This document shows, piece after piece, positions 63,189-64,000 of a DNA stretch of 64,000 nucleotides. The notes beneath the pieces are model-generated. The model made no database searches, was not told the origin of the DNA, and was given only the letters and a program-made list of their open reading frames with translations. The stretch is taken from the NCBI RefSeq assembly GCF_965279545.1, contig NZ_OZ257250.1, forward strand, positions 2,356,001 to 2,420,000. Direction: 5' to 3'. The translations under genes were made by a program, and so were the position numbers. This stretch comes from Methylibium sp965279545. GTDB taxonomy: Bacteria > Pseudomonadota > Gammaproteobacteria > Burkholderiales > Burkholderiaceae_C. Each line of letters opens with the position of its first letter. Position 1 is the first letter of the stretch.

Positions 63189-64000
63189 TCAGCGCGCCAC
63201 CTTCAGTTCGGTCTGGAAGGTCTCGATGCCGGCGGCCGTCAGCTCGGGCGCAATCCCCAGCGCCCAGGCGGTGGCGATGGCCGCGAGCATGGTCTCGCGC
63301 GGCACCTGTGCCATGCGGCCGCGCGCGAAATCGGCCCCCAGCGTCTCGACGCCGCCGTTCGCCAGCACCGCACGGCCGCTGCGCACGAACACCGCGCGGC
63401 CACCCTTCGCGCGCAGCGCCTGAATCGCGGGCGCCGCGGCATCGAGGCCATAGAGGATGACCTCGCCATCGCACAGCCCGGCCAGCTCCGCCACGCGCTC
63501 GTCGTCCGCGTTGAGCACCGCGACGCCGTCCGGCAGCACCACGTCGACCTGGGTGCGCAGCACCTTCACCATCTGGTCGGACTCGCGGATGTCGAACTCG
63601 GCCAGCGCCTGGGCACCGTCGAGGTCGGTGACGACGCCGACCTGGCAGCGGTCGTAGGCAAGGCCGTCACGCAGGATGGTCTCGGCACCGTTCTCGATCA
63701 CCGCCACATCGACCTGGCGGTTGATCAGCAGCCGGTGGCCGGCCTCCCAGTGGGCGCAGTCGCCCCGCTCGACATGGCGCCCGCCGAGGAAGAGTCCGTC
63801 GCGGCAGGCCAGGCCGACATGCCGGCCGCTCAGGTGGACCAGCCAGGCCACCAGCCGGGCGATGGTCTGCGTGCCGCGCGTGCCGGCCACACCGACGATC
63901 GGAATGCGTCCGGTCTCGTGCTCGGCAAACAGGTGGTCGATGATGGCCTGCCCGACCGGACGCGGCATGCCCTCGGCCGGCTGCAGGTGCATCAGCAGGC
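63189..64000 (-). CDS. Second cyanophycin synthetase-like protein (CphA'), C-terminal part, degenerate P-loop; runs off the right edge
   Basis: The visible 270 residues align with the Mur-ligase half of CphA: LQPAEGMPRPVGQAIIDHLF matches the region before the P-loop, and LRDGLAYDRCQVGVVTD matches LREGLGFDRCQVAVVTN. The P-loop is altered from GTNGKTTTARL to GTRGTQTIARL, losing the nucleotide-binding lysine. The protein stops at ETFQTELKVAR, before the C-terminal Mur-ligase segment (DYGHNPDAM region) seen in CphA. Betaproteobacteria such as Cupriavidus carry a second gene called cphA'. The ATP-grasp half lies outside the window. Confidence 0.85.
   Translation of the reverse strand, partial: LLMHLQPAEGMPRPVGQAIIDHLFAEHETGRIPIVGVAGTRGTQTIARLVAWLVHLSGRHVGLACRDGLFLGGRHVERGDCAHWEAGHRLLINRQVDVAVIENGAETILRDGLAYDRCQVGVVTDLDGAQALAEFDIRESDQMVKVLRTQVDVVLPDGVAVLNADDERVAELAGLCDGEVILYGLDAAAPAIQALRAKGGRAVFVRSGRAVLANGGVETLGADFARGRMAQVPRETMLAAIATAWALGIAPELTAAGIETFQTELKVAR

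Overview
The window is a high-GC, densely packed chromosomal segment of a betaproteobacterium of the order Burkholderiales. Support comes from the gene order pyrG-kdsA-eno-ftsB, the DUF1415 gene beside tolC, two adjacent cyanophycin synthetases, a polyhydroxyalkanoate phasin, and C/G-rich dispersed intergenic repeats. The left edge carries an uptake hydrogenase. The organism is probably a metabolically versatile hydrogen-oxidising and carbon-storing species. Genus cannot be decided from the sequence alone. I see no rRNA, tRNA, CRISPR array, prophage or intact insertion sequence.

Layout. 1-1.3 kb: start of the large subunit and all of the small subunit of a membrane-bound [NiFe] hydrogenase; the small subunit has both extra cysteines of oxygen-tolerant enzymes. 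1.7-2.9 kb: FMN-dependent lactate dehydrogenase. 2.95-3.2 kb: a 263-bp MITE-like element with perfect 30-bp terminal inverted repeats and a TA duplication. 3.2-5.2 kb: a bufferin-type RiPP operon (cysteine-rich precursor, MNIO/DUF692 enzyme, DUF2063 partner) with an intrinsic terminator between precursor and enzyme. 5.6-8.9 kb: TRAP transporter. 9-18.9 kb: PmbA, DarP, MogA, CysE, TrmJ, SuhB, MutS, a lone Anbu proteasome homologue and an alpha/beta hydrolase. 19-25.3 kb: pyrG, kdsA, eno, ftsB, then pnuC-nadR-like-trmB. 25.3-26.5 kb: DUF1127 gene and divergent LysR regulator. 27-32 kb: GtrB-like, GtrA-like, ArnT-like and YdjC/ChbG-like genes, resembling the lipid A hexosamine loci of Bordetella (lgm) and Francisella (flmF2/naxD/flmK), next to uppP. 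32.2-40.6 kb: a compact + strand run of tetR, RND efflux genes, a pcm-like methyltransferase, tolC, DUF1415 and a YgjP-like metalloprotein. 41-45.5 kb: a GGDEF/EAL sensor and a divergent triple-GAF-like protein. 45.5-50.2 kb: MBL hydrolase, UvrD-like helicase, zinc alcohol dehydrogenase and IS relics. 50.4-53.8 kb: RIO kinase, GspB, GspA. 53.8-55.6 kb: an L-2-hydroxyglutarate-type oxidase and a phasin. 55.9-60.4 kb: Cache-type histidine kinase, NarL-type regulator, CstA and its YbdD partner. 60.5-64 kb: CphA and the C-terminal part of a second, degenerate CphA.

The most distinctive non-coding signal is a mosaic intergenic repeat present in four copies (26.5, 30.8, 40.6 and 50.2 kb). Its core is a hairpin whose two arms change together between copies. 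Smaller signals include a LexA-like box at the helicase, a TetR operator, a palindrome on the lysR start codon, a second repeat family in two places, a repeat-like in-frame insertion inside the RND pump gene, and a 96-bp direct repeat that brackets the MBL gene.
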